This document shows, in pieces, positions 1-5,633 of a stretch of DNA of 5,633 nucleotides. The position numbers were made by a program, and so were the translations under genes. Source of the DNA: Planctomycetota bacterium (GTDB taxonomy: Bacteria > Planctomycetota > Phycisphaerae > UBA1845 > CAIVHJ01); contig JADFJZ010000132.1 of assembly GCA_022565195.1 (NCBI GenBank), positions 1 to 5,633 on the forward strand, read 5' to 3'. Every line of letters starts with the position of its first letter. Position 1 is the first letter of the stretch. Below the pieces are notes generated by a model. That model was not told the origin of the DNA. It searched no databases and was given only the letters and a program-made list of their open reading frames with translations.

Positions 1-1197
1 GCGATCAAGCAAATCGACCTCGGCGATATCATCACCGTCCAAGGCCGGCTCGGCAAGACCAAGACCGGCGAGAATACGGTATGGGCGACCGAGTTCAGTT
101 TCCTGTCCAAAGCGCTACTGCCGCCGCCGGGCAAATGGCACGGCCTGTCGGATATGGACCTGCGATATCGCCGGCGCTACGTGGATTTGTTCGTCAATCC
201 GGATGTGCGTAAGGTCTTCGAGGCACGCTCGCAGATCATTCAGGCGATTCGCCAGTGCCTCGCGGCCCGCGATTTCATGGAAGTGGAAACTCCGGTGCTG
301 CAACCAATCTACGGCGGCGCCGCCGCCCGGCCTTTCACCACGCATCACAACACGCTGGATATGCAACTCTATCTGCGGATCAGCCCGGAATTGTATCTCA
401 AGCGGTTGCTCGTCGGCGGGCTGGAGCGCGTTTTCGAGTTCTCGAAGAACTTCCGCAACGAAGGCATCAGCACGAAGCACAACCCCGAGTTCACCATGAT
501 GGAACTCTATCAAGCTTACGGCGACTATCACGACATGATGGACATCACGGAGGCCTGCGTGTCGGCGGCGATTGAAAAGATCGGCGGCGGATATGAGCGT
601 CCCTTCGGCGAGCACACCCTCAATTTCAAGCCGCCCTGGCCTCGGCGAAAGTATGCCGAACTGCTGTCGGAGTACGGCGGCGTGACCCTCGGCGACATCG
701 CGGCCATCCGCGCCAAGGCCGATCAACTGGGGATCGAACACGGCAAGATGGATGACGCAGTGGTGACCAACGCAGTATTCGAGGCCACGGTCGAGCCGCA
801 GTTGATTCAGCCGACGTTTGTGCTGGATTATCCGGCGCCGCTGTGCCCGTTGACCAAGCGCCACCCGGACGATCCGTCGATCGCGCTGCGCTTCGAGGTT
901 TTTGTTGCCCGCATGGAACTGGGCAACGCCTACAGCGAGTTGAACGATCCGCTCGTGCAGCGGGAGACGCTGTCGAAGGGACTGGCCGGCGAGGAAGACG
1001 AGACCATGGCGGTCATGGACGAGGACTTTATCATGGCGATGGAATACGGCATGCCGCCTGCGGGCGGGCTGGGGATCGGCATCGACCGGCTGGTGATGCT
1101 GCTGACCAACCAGACGAGCATCCGCGATGTCATCCTGTTTCCGTTGCAGCGGCCTTTGAGTCGGGGGAGCGACGAGAATACCGAAGCAGATTCATGA
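1..1197 (+). CDS. lysS: Lysyl-tRNA synthetase, class II (5'-truncated by window edge)
   Basis: Charges tRNA-Lys with lysine using ATP, in the cytoplasm. The reading frame is open from base 1, so the 5' end lies outside the window; 398 codons are present against roughly 490-510 in typical bacterial LysRS, so about 100 N-terminal residues are missing. The first ~50 codons are the end of the OB-fold anticodon-binding domain (GRLGKTKTGE, then FLSKALLPPPGKWHGL), followed by the class II linker RYRRRYVDLFVNP. Motif 1 lies around FMEVETPVLQ, motif 2 is FRNEG at codons 151-155 with the loop ISTKHNPEFTMMELYQAYGD, and motif 3 is GGLGIGIDRLVMLL from about codon 354, with its arginine at codon 363. The protein ends just past the usual LFPLQRP with a short acidic tail; the stop is TGA at 1195-1197. 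An internal ATG at 154 is not the true start, because coding similarity continues upstream of it. All catalytic motifs look intact. Confidence 0.98.
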   Translation, partial: AIKQIDLGDIITVQGRLGKTKTGENTVWATEFSFLSKALLPPPGKWHGLSDMDLRYRRRYVDLFVNPDVRKVFEARSQIIQAIRQCLAARDFMEVETPVLQPIYGGAAARPFTTHHNTLDMQLYLRISPELYLKRLLVGGLERVFEFSKNFRNEGISTKHNPEFTMMELYQAYGDYHDMMDITEACVSAAIEKIGGGYERPFGEHTLNFKPPWPRRKYAELLSEYGGVTLGDIAAIRAKADQLGIEHGKMDDAVVTNAVFEATVEPQLIQPTFVLDYPAPLCPLTKRHPDDPSIALRFEVFVARMELGNAYSELNDPLVQRETLSKGLAGEEDETMAVMDEDFIMAMEYGMPPAGGLGIGIDRLVMLLTNQTSIRDVILFPLQRPLSRGSDENTEADS

Positions 1198-1304
1198 GGC
1201 GCGGGTCGGATTGAAACGAGGGTGGCGCTTGCCTCGCGGATGGAGATCATTGAGGGTTTGGGGCGGCTGCTAAACGGCAAGCCGGTGGCCACGCTGTTTG
1301 GATT

Positions 1305-2900
1305 ATGGTGTACAAGTTCTTTTTGACATTTCGCTACTTGCGTAAGAGGCGGATCGCTTATTTTGCGATTCTGGCGGTGGCGTTGTGTGTGGCCATGGTG
1401 CTGGTCGTACACAGCGTGATGGGCGGGTTTCTCGACACGGTGCGCAATAGTTCGCGGAAGCTGCTGGGCGACGTCATTCTCGAAATCGGCAGCATGGAGA
1501 CCTTCCCATATTACGACGAGTTTATCGCCGAATTGAACGAAAAAATGGGCGACGAGATCGTTGCCGCCGCGCCGGTGATCATCAATGTCGCCTTGCTGAG
1601 GGTCTTCGGCGGGCTGGAGCGGGATCGCAATGATTACTGCCTGATCAACGGCATTCGGCTGGACGAGTACCGCAAGATCAACAGCTTCGGCGACGGCCTG
1701 TACTACGACAAGCATTTCCCCGGCACGACAACTCTGGAAGAACAGGCCATGCCCATGTGGCGCGTTGACGAGCGCGGTTTGCCGCGCTTGCCGGCGGATT
1801 ATGAACGGGCGTACGCCGACTACCAGAAAGCAACGGATGATCCCGATGTGGAAGCAAAGTACAAACGGCAACCGTTCCAACCTTACCCGGGGCCGGGGGT
1901 GTTCAAGTGGGCCGAAGGCCTGGGGTACGACGAGTCTGACAATGATCTCCTGCCGGGTATTATCATCGGCGTGGACATGGTGGCCTGGCGGGAAAAGGAC
2001 GGCAGTTATACGCGCAAGTACAACAAAGGAGCGCGGGTCCGGGTGCAGGTGCCGTCGCTGACGCGCTCGGGCGGCTTCACCAAGACCGACCCGTTCTTGC
2101 AGGGTTTCTTCCGCTACGTGGACGATTCGCGAACAAAAATCTTCGACATCGACAGCAAGAACATCTATGTCGATTTCCACTTGCTCCAGCGTCTCATGGG
2201 GCTCGACGCCCGTGAGTACGTCGACGGCTCGGGTTTTTCGGCGCCGCGGGCCACGCAGATTCAAGTCAAGCTCCGCGAGGGGGTTGACTACAATCGGGCC
2301 CGCGACACCATCAGAACCCTGTGGGACGATTTCGGGGCGCGCTATGCAGTGTTTTGTCCTGATCCTATGGACGCTTTCTCGCTGACCCGGGGCATGCAAG
2401 TGCAGACCTGGGAAGAGCGCAATGCCGGCTTTATCAACGCAGTCAAGAAAGAGCGGATCCTGGTGGACATTCTGTTCGCTTTGATCAGTCTGGTGGCCGT
2501 TCTGCTGGTCGGTTGTATTTTCTACATGATCGTGCAGGAAAAAACGCGCGAGATCGGCATCATCCGCAGCATGGGCGCGACGTCCGGCGGAGTGTGGGTC
2601 ATTTTTGTGAGCTACGCGCTGGTGATCGGCATCGTCGGTTCCGCCATGGGCACAGTGGTCGGCGTGCTGTTCGTGCGATACATCAACGAGTTCCAGGATT
2701 TCATCGCCGAAAAGATCCATCCGGAACTGCTAGTGTGGAGCCCGGAGAACTATGCCTTCGACAAGATTCCCAATATCGTGAAACCGTTCGATGCCGCCGT
2801 GATCGCCGGCATTGCCGTCTTTTCTTGCGTGCTCGGTTCTTTGGTCGCTGCGCGCAAGGCCGCCAAGATCTGGCCCGTGGATGCCATTCGCTATGAATAA
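1305..2900 (+). CDS. lolC: LolC/LolE-family lipoprotein-releasing ABC permease
   Basis: Inner-membrane permease of 531 residues, inferred to release lipoproteins from the inner membrane together with the ATPase encoded next. It has the MacB/LolC fold order: an N-terminal membrane helix (about residues 17-38, after a basic stretch RYLRKRR), a large periplasmic domain (about 45-384), then three helices at about 386-410, 431-457 and 497-516. The cytoplasmic coupling segment EKTREIGIIRSMGAT (412-426) and the end ARKAAKIWPVDAIRYE are family hallmarks. It is clearly longer than E. coli LolC/LolE (about 400-415); much of the excess is a Tyr/Pro/Asp-rich insert at about 129-214, before PGIIIGVDMV. 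ATG 1305 is the first possible start after the in-frame stop TGA 1251-1253; no clear Shine-Dalgarno precedes it, and GTG 1308 is a minor alternative. It overlaps the ATPase gene by 8 bases. LolC versus LolE cannot be told apart; a MacB-like exporter is less likely given the partner ATPase. Confidence 0.9.
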   Translation: MVYKFFLTFRYLRKRRIAYFAILAVALCVAMVLVVHSVMGGFLDTVRNSSRKLLGDVILEIGSMETFPYYDEFIAELNEKMGDEIVAAAPVIINVALLRVFGGLERDRNDYCLINGIRLDEYRKINSFGDGLYYDKHFPGTTTLEEQAMPMWRVDERGLPRLPADYERAYADYQKATDDPDVEAKYKRQPFQPYPGPGVFKWAEGLGYDESDNDLLPGIIIGVDMVAWREKDGSYTRKYNKGARVRVQVPSLTRSGGFTKTDPFLQGFFRYVDDSRTKIFDIDSKNIYVDFHLLQRLMGLDAREYVDGSGFSAPRATQIQVKLREGVDYNRARDTIRTLWDDFGARYAVFCPDPMDAFSLTRGMQVQTWEERNAGFINAVKKERILVDILFALISLVAVLLVGCIFYMIVQEKTREIGIIRSMGATSGGVWVIFVSYALVIGIVGSAMGTVVGVLFVRYINEFQDFIAEKIHPELLVWSPENYAFDKIPNIVKPFDAAVIAGIAVFSCVLGSLVAARKAAKIWPVDAIRYE

Positions 2901-3612
2901 GCCCGCGCAAACGGCCGGCACTATATTGACGGCCAAGCGTCTGACCAAGTTTTATCCCATGGGGATCGGCAGCGGTCTGGAAGTGCTCAAGGGTGCGTCA
3001 CTGTCGATCGCCACGGGCGAGTTTCTGGCCATCATGGGTTCGTCGGGCAGCGGCAAGAGCACGCTGTTGCATATCTTGGGCGCGCTCGACTCGCCGACCA
3101 GTGGGACGGTGCATTTCAATGGGCAAAATGTCTTCAGCCAATCCAACAGTGCCCGCGATCGCCTGCGTTGCGAATCGTTCGGATTCGTATATCAGTTTTA
3201 CCACTTGCTGCCGGAATTGAGCGTGTTGGAAAATGCGATTTTCCCACAGATGATCCGAAACTCCACCTGGAAGTGGTTCAAAGAAAAACGGCGAGCCAAG
3301 CAACGGTGTTTGCAGATTTTGGAGAAAGTGGGGCTTCAAGATCGGCTGAAGCACAAACCCAACGAATTGTCCGGCGGCGAGCGTCAGCGCGTGGCCATTG
3401 CCCGCGCCCTGGCCAACGAGCCGCCCGTCTTGCTTGCCGACGAACCTACTGGTAACCTAGATAAGAAGACGGGCAGGGAGGTGTTGTCGTTGCTCCGCGA
3501 CTTGCACGGAGCAGGGCAGACCATCGTCATGGTGACCCACGATCCCGAAGTCGCTGGCGCGGCGGATCGAGTGCTCCGGCTGGACGATGGGAAAATCGTG
3601 AGTGCCGGTTGA
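2893..3612 (+). CDS. lolD: LolD-type ABC transporter ATPase
   Basis: Cytoplasmic ATPase of 239 residues that should power lipoprotein release by the preceding permease. All nucleotide-binding motifs are present: Walker A GSSGSGKST (49-57), Q-loop glutamine Q101 in FVYQFYHLLPEL, signature LSGGERQR (159-166), Walker B VLLADE (179-184) followed by PTGNLD, and H-loop H216 in MVTHD. The FYHLLPEL stretch and the short length are typical of LolD/MacB-type ATPases. A basic insert (about STWKWFKEKRRAKQR, between the Q-loop and the signature) is longer than in E. coli LolD. The start at ATG 2893 overlaps the permease stop as ATGAATAA, suggesting translational coupling. In-frame ATGs at 2881 and 2812 lie inside the permease gene; 2881 would add only four residues and cannot be excluded, while 2812 would add 27 residues that merely read permease DNA in another frame. 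FtsE or MacB ATPases are the alternatives, but the neighbouring permease favours LolD. Confidence 0.92.
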   Translation: MNKPAQTAGTILTAKRLTKFYPMGIGSGLEVLKGASLSIATGEFLAIMGSSGSGKSTLLHILGALDSPTSGTVHFNGQNVFSQSNSARDRLRCESFGFVYQFYHLLPELSVLENAIFPQMIRNSTWKWFKEKRRAKQRCLQILEKVGLQDRLKHKPNELSGGERQRVAIARALANEPPVLLADEPTGNLDKKTGREVLSLLRDLHGAGQTIVMVTHDPEVAGAADRVLRLDDGKIVSAG

Positions 3613-3665
3613 AAGCGGAGCGACTCCCGCGCCTCGATCGGCACCTGTGCCGCACGTGCTGGATG

Positions 3666-3670
3666 AAAGG
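3666..3670 (+). promoter_or_regulatory. Shine-Dalgarno site of ilvE
   Basis: AAAGG lies 7 bases upstream of ATG 3678 and fixes that start. It excludes the in-frame ATG at 3663, which would overlap the site, and the TTG at 3609, which would add an unrelated 23-residue N-terminus. The other two complete genes upstream lack such a clear site. Confidence 0.6.
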
Positions 3671-3677
3671 CCACCAC

Positions 3678-4571
3678 ATGATTCATAAAGAACCCAACCC
3701 GTATGCTCCCGATTCCAATCTCAAGGTCTGGATCGACGGCGAGTTCTTTCCCGCCGACCAAGCCAAGATCAGCGTGTGGGATCACGGCCTGCTGTACGGC
3801 GACGGCATCTTTGAGGGGATTCGTGTCTACAACGGCAAGATCTTCGCCTGCACCGAGCATTTGGATCGCTTCTTCGAGTCCGCCGTCGCCGTCCGCCTGA
3901 CGCTGCCCATGACCAAGGATGAGATCCGCTCCGCCATGCGCGAAGCGCTGAAGGTCAATAGCCTTACGGAGGGTTACATTCGCCTGGTCGCAACCCGCGG
4001 CGTCGGCACGCTGGGCCTGAGCACCAAGTACACCGCCAATCCATCGATCATCATCATTGCCGCGACGATTGCACTGTACCCTCAGGAATTGTGTGACACC
4101 GGCCTGTCGCTGATCAGTTCGTCTTACGTGCGGAACCACCCGAACTCGATTTCACCGCGCGTGAAGTCACTGAACTATCTCAGCAGCATCCTGGCCAAGA
4201 CGGAAGCCCAGTTGCTGGGCGCGCACGAAGCCGTGATGTTCAATCATCTCGGATTCGTGGCGGAGTGCAGCGGCGACAACATTTTCATAGTGCGGAACGG
4301 CGAATTGCTGACGCCTGATACGGCTGCGGGCATCCTGGCCGGCATCACGCGAAACATCGTCATGGAGCTGGCGCGGCAGCGCGGCATCGCCGTGACTGAG
4401 AAGGCCCTGGTGCGCGACGACCTGTACGCCGCGCAGGAATGTTTCCTCACCGGCACCGCCGCGGAGATCATCGCGGTCACTTCGATCGACGGCCGGCAAA
4501 TCGGCAACGGCAAACCCGGCGAAATCACCAACGCCCTCAAGGCGGATTACGAAAAGTACCGCTCGGCGTAG
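3678..4571 (+). CDS. ilvE: Branched-chain amino acid aminotransferase (PLP fold-type IV)
   Basis: Transfers the amino group between glutamate and the 2-oxo acids of leucine, isoleucine and valine (last biosynthetic step, also first catabolic step), in the cytoplasm. The product is 297 residues, the usual class IV aminotransferase size. Visible landmarks by alignment from memory with E. coli IlvE: DHGLLYGDGIFEGIR (35-49), R64 in EHLDR matching the phosphate-binding R59, R102 in YIRLVATRG, the Schiff-base lysine K163 in RVKSLNYLSS (E. coli K159), E196 in VAECSGDNIF (E. coli E193), the GITR turn (222-225) and GTAAEI (259-264, T260 matching T257). The FEGIR sequence favours a branched-chain enzyme over D-alanine aminotransferase, which has a different segment there, and over aminodeoxychorismate lyase. 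It begins 65 bases after the ATPase stop, so cotranscription is possible. Stop is TAG 4569-4571. Substrate range cannot be read from sequence alone. Confidence 0.93.
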   Translation: MIHKEPNPYAPDSNLKVWIDGEFFPADQAKISVWDHGLLYGDGIFEGIRVYNGKIFACTEHLDRFFESAVAVRLTLPMTKDEIRSAMREALKVNSLTEGYIRLVATRGVGTLGLSTKYTANPSIIIIAATIALYPQELCDTGLSLISSSYVRNHPNSISPRVKSLNYLSSILAKTEAQLLGAHEAVMFNHLGFVAECSGDNIFIVRNGELLTPDTAAGILAGITRNIVMELARQRGIAVTEKALVRDDLYAAQECFLTGTAAEIIAVTSIDGRQIGNGKPGEITNALKADYEKYRSA

Positions 4572-4642
4572 TCTTGCGTTTCGTGAGCACTTCGACGTTG
4601 CGTTCGGTTTCAAGTCCACCCTGCGCTGGCGAAGAATAGGCG

Positions 4643-4858
4643 TTGAGCCGTGGCCAGCGTGTCGCAAGTGCCACCGGGCAACGGTTGCTGAAATCCCGGG
4701 ACCAGATCGAACGCACCTTCGGGTTGATGAGTACGATCTCGTTTGGGTTCAAGGGTTTGCCGGCCTGGGCGCGCCGGAAGCACCGTGTTTTCCGACGGAT
4801 ATGGGCCAAAAACCTGCTCCATCATGCGTGGCTCCTCACGAAACCCAGAGCCGCTTGA
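4643..4858 (+). pseudogene. DDE transposase, C-terminal remnant
   Basis: The frame 4643-4858 encodes what looks like the last part of an IS4/IS5-superfamily-like transposase. The segment SRDQIERTFG followed by GFKGLPAWARRKHRVFRRIWAKNLL resembles the common transposase ending in which an R-x3-E core (R at 4697-4699, E at 4709-4711) is followed by a Gly-rich turn, LPxWxRR and a basic RxxRxxxAK helix. The first ~13 codons show no similarity that I recognise. The frame is closed upstream by TAG at 4637-4639 and nothing resembling the DDE catalytic core precedes it, since ilvE ends only 70 bases earlier. It is therefore a decayed fragment with no catalytic potential, and no terminal inverted repeats are evident. 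Assignment rests on pattern memory; the exact IS family is not determined. Confidence 0.62.
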
Positions 4859-4881
4859 TGCAATTTGTTGTTCAGGCTGCG

Positions 4882-4917
4882 GACCGCGGTCTCGGCGACC
4901 TGCGGATGGTCCGGACC
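4882..4917. repeat. Two adjacent 10-base palindromes
   Basis: GACCGCGGTC (4882-4891) and GGTCCGGACC (4908-4917) are each perfect palindromes, with centres 26 bases apart, just past the transposase remnant. Outer GGACC (4881-4885) can also pair with GGTCC (4908-4912). They could be an operator pair, part of a decayed mobile-element end, or chance in G+C-rich DNA. Confidence 0.3.
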
Positions 4918-5128
4918 CTGAAGGGCCCGGCTCAAGGACGTGCAAGGCCGGTCTTGACGCCATGCTAATCACGTACCCGACTGAAGTTGGTGGCAAACGT
5001 AACGGTTGCCCGACTGCGGAGCGGATACGCACTGCAACGTCCGAAAAAAACACACTTCGCTCAATCAGGACAATGGATTCGCGGGAACCTCTGTCTGCTT
5101 GACGATAGCATGTGAGTCGAGTGGTTGC

Positions 5129-5132
5129 GGAG
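5129..5132 (+). promoter_or_regulatory. Shine-Dalgarno site of the small membrane protein
   Basis: GGAG lies 9 bases before ATG 5142. It decides for that start over the in-frame GTG codons at 5112 and 5121, which have no purine-rich site at suitable distance. Confidence 0.45.
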
Positions 5133-5141
5133 ATTGCGGCG

Positions 5142-5360
5142 ATGATGAGCTGGGAATTCGCGTTTGGCGCCGTTTTCATCCTGTGGGGCGTGTTCCTGTT
5201 CCTGCAGGTCATCGCCGTGGAAATCCGCCGGCATCGGCTGCAACTCGAAGCCGAGAAGCAAATGGAAGAAGACAAGGCGCGACGGGATAATCTCCTGCCG
5301 ATCGCCACCGCCAGCCCCATCACTTATGCGCCGCCCGAGATCCCCGACGACTTTTCCTGA
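5142..5360 (+). CDS. Small single-pass membrane protein, function unknown
   Basis: I do not recognise a family. The 72-residue product has one strongly hydrophobic helix at about residues 6-26 (FAFGAVFILWGVFLFLQVIAV), followed at once by a basic then mixed-charge helical stretch EIRRHRLQLEAEKQMEEDKARRD (about 27-49) that may form a short coiled coil, and a Pro-rich acidic tail ending in PPEIPDDFS. The positive-inside rule predicts the N-terminus outside and the charged tail in the cytoplasm. No signal-peptidase or lipobox site is evident. The division into helix, amphipathic tail and ordered codon use argues for a real gene rather than a chance frame; overlapping minus-strand frames give low-complexity Ser/Arg/Cys-rich translations. 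Start at ATG 5142 is preferred because of the GGAG site; ATG 5145 is also possible. It stands alone between a degraded region and a terminator. It could be a small subunit or assembly factor of a membrane complex, but nothing here names one. Confidence 0.65.
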   Translation: MMSWEFAFGAVFILWGVFLFLQVIAVEIRRHRLQLEAEKQMEEDKARRDNLLPIATASPITYAPPEIPDDFS

Positions 5361-5399
5361 CCCGGACACTTCACCGGTGCTCTGCGGTATCAAATGTTT

Positions 5400-5436
5400 A
5401 GGGTGGCGCTCGCAGAGTTTGAAAAACGCTCGCCAC
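5400..5436. repeat. Hairpin-forming intergenic sequence with internal direct repeat
   Basis: GTGGCG (5403-5408) and CGCCAC (5431-5436) can form a 6-base stem, and the hexamer CGCTCG occurs at 5407-5412 and 5427-5432. The left side AGGGTGGCGCT (5400-5410) also occurs at 1219-1229 in the gap after lysS. A small REP-like intergenic repeat is possible; chance is not excluded. Confidence 0.3.
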
Positions 5437-5440
5437 AGCA

Positions 5441-5488
5441 AGAAAAGGAGCCGGTCCACCGCGGCGGACCGGCTCCCATCGTGTTTTT
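5441..5488. terminator. Probable bidirectional intrinsic terminator
   Basis: A perfect 11-base stem, GGAGCCGGTCC (5447-5457) with GGACCGGCTCC (5466-5476), encloses an 8-base loop. Read on the minus strand the stem is followed directly by TTTTCTT, a textbook terminator for the gene ending at 5551. Read on the + strand a T5 run (5484-5488) follows after 7 bases, so it may also stop transcripts of the small membrane protein gene. It sits between convergent genes, as expected for a shared terminator. Confidence 0.85.
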
Positions 5489-5509
5489 ACTGAATCGACC
5501 GCCTCAGTT

Positions 5510-5529
5510 GAATCGAAGCGCTACGATTC
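5510..5529. repeat. 20-base near-palindrome
   Basis: GAATCG (5510-5515) and CGATTC (5524-5529) flank the palindrome AGCGCT (5517-5522), with only the A/A positions 5516 and 5523 unpaired. It lies in the 3' untranslated part of the minus-strand gene, between its stop and the terminator. TGAATCG is also directly repeated at 5491-5497 and 5509-5515. Role unknown; perhaps a secondary 3' stem. Confidence 0.35.
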
Positions 5530-5550
5530 GATCGGCGCTCGCGCCCGCGG

Positions 5551-5633
5551 CTACGGAACGATCAGGATGCAGTCCCGTGCGGAGAACGCCGTGCCGTTTT
5601 CGAGCACGCCGGACAGTTCAAGCGTCACTTGGC
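5551..5633 (-). CDS. C-terminal end of a minus-strand protein, unknown function (partial)
   Basis: Read on the minus strand from the window edge, a frame of 26 codons ends at TAG (5553-5551). Its translation, VTLELSGVLENGTAFSARDC followed by ILIVP, has the alternating hydrophobic pattern of beta strands joined by an ENGT turn, as at the end of a beta-sandwich or Ig-like domain of a secreted or cell-surface protein. Codon third positions are mostly G or C, like the neighbouring genes. A canonical minus-strand terminator follows 75 bases downstream, which supports a real gene end. The visible part is too short to name a family; the fold guess is inference. The N-terminal part lies beyond the right edge. 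Confidence 0.55.
   Translation of the reverse strand, partial: QVTLELSGVLENGTAFSARDCILIVP

Larger units (their letters stand above)
4572..5141. other. 570-base stretch without an intact gene
   Basis: Between ilvE and the small membrane protein no full-length gene is convincing on either strand. The left part carries a transposase C-terminal remnant (4643-4858). The rest, about 4859-5128, holds two perfect 10-base palindromes (4882-4891 and 4908-4917) and an A-run at 5044-5050. The frames open here on both strands translate to Arg/Ser/Pro-rich sequence without recognisable domains. TTGACG hexamers at 4954 and 5099 have no matching -10 box at standard spacing, so I call no promoter, although one for the downstream gene should lie here. 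Confidence 0.6.

Noticed and set aside
115..864. Minus-strand open frame of 249 codons opposite lysS
   Set aside because: The + strand encodes unmistakable LysRS motifs here; the antisense translation has no recognisable family and looks like a codon-bias shadow.
1240..1326. Possible 28-residue peptide starting at ATG 1240 in the gap after lysS (MEIIEGLGRLLNGKP...)
   Set aside because: It overlaps the permease start in another frame, has no Shine-Dalgarno site at proper distance (GAGGG is 17 bases away) and matches nothing I know. It may be a leader peptide, but the support is too thin.
930..2720. Long open frame on the minus strand (596 codons) opposite the lysS end and the permease gene
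   Set aside because: It is antisense to two clearly recognised genes; its translation is His/Asp/Arg-rich with no domain. Long antisense frames are common opposite genes with strong codon bias.
3609..3677. TTG start overlapping the ATPase stop as TTGA, extending ilvE by 23 residues
   Set aside because: The extension is unlike family N-termini, and ATG 3678 has an AAAGG site at ideal spacing.
3384..4139. Minus-strand open frame opposite the ATPase end and ilvE
   Set aside because: It runs antisense across two recognised genes and their gap, with no domain of its own.
4954..4959. TTGACG as a -35 promoter box (another at 5099-5104)
   Set aside because: No acceptable -10 hexamer lies 16-18 bases downstream of either.
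4743..5102. 119-codon + strand frame across the gene-poor stretch
   Set aside because: It overlaps the transposase remnant in a different frame, is Gly/Arg/Pro/Ser-rich, and has no domain or good start signal.
4610..5323. 237-codon minus-strand frame across the transposase remnant and the small membrane protein
   Set aside because: Its translation is Ser/Arg-rich low-complexity sequence without domains, and it is antisense to more convincing features.
1..5633. CRISPR array, tRNA or rRNA gene, toxin-antitoxin pair, phage or defence genes
   Set aside because: I saw no regularly spaced repeats, no cloverleaf-like tRNA sequence, no rRNA signature and no defence-type domain in any frame.

Overview
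This is ordinary bacterial chromosome of fairly high G+C, with dense same-strand genes on the left and a looser, partly degraded stretch on the right. The left two thirds read on the + strand: the 3' part of lysS (class II lysyl-tRNA synthetase), a LolC/LolE-type ABC permease, a LolD-type ATPase overlapping it by 8 bases, and ilvE (branched-chain amino acid aminotransferase, fold-type IV). A diderm organism is indicated by the Lol lipoprotein-sorting pair. The long permease with one expanded periplasmic domain, the basic insert in the ATPase, weak Shine-Dalgarno sites and the transposase remnant would fit Planctomycetes/PVC bacteria or a deltaproteobacterium-like lineage. That placement is impression only, with no search behind it.

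Layout: 1-1197 lysS (5' end outside the window); 1198-1304 short gap; 1305-2900 permease; 2893-3612 ATPase; 3613-3677 gap ending in a Shine-Dalgarno site; 3678-4571 ilvE; 4572-5141 a 570-base stretch without an intact gene, holding the C-terminal remnant of a DDE transposase (4643-4858) and two short palindromes; 5142-5360 a small one-pass membrane protein; 5361-5550 a convergent intergenic region with a strong, probably bidirectional terminator (5441-5488); 5551-5633 the C-terminal end of a minus-strand protein that continues beyond the window.

How the genes relate: the permease and ATPase should form one complex that extracts lipoproteins from the inner membrane and hands them to a periplasmic carrier. 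With a single permease next to one ATPase, a homodimeric permease (rather than a LolC/LolE heterodimer) is the simplest reading, unless another permease lies elsewhere. lysS and ilvE are housekeeping genes of translation and amino-acid metabolism that share the transcription direction and possibly the transcript, not the function. I found no convincing new biological system; the items most worth a second look are the enlarged periplasmic insert of the permease, the small membrane protein, the transposase scar and the minus-strand gene end at the right edge.
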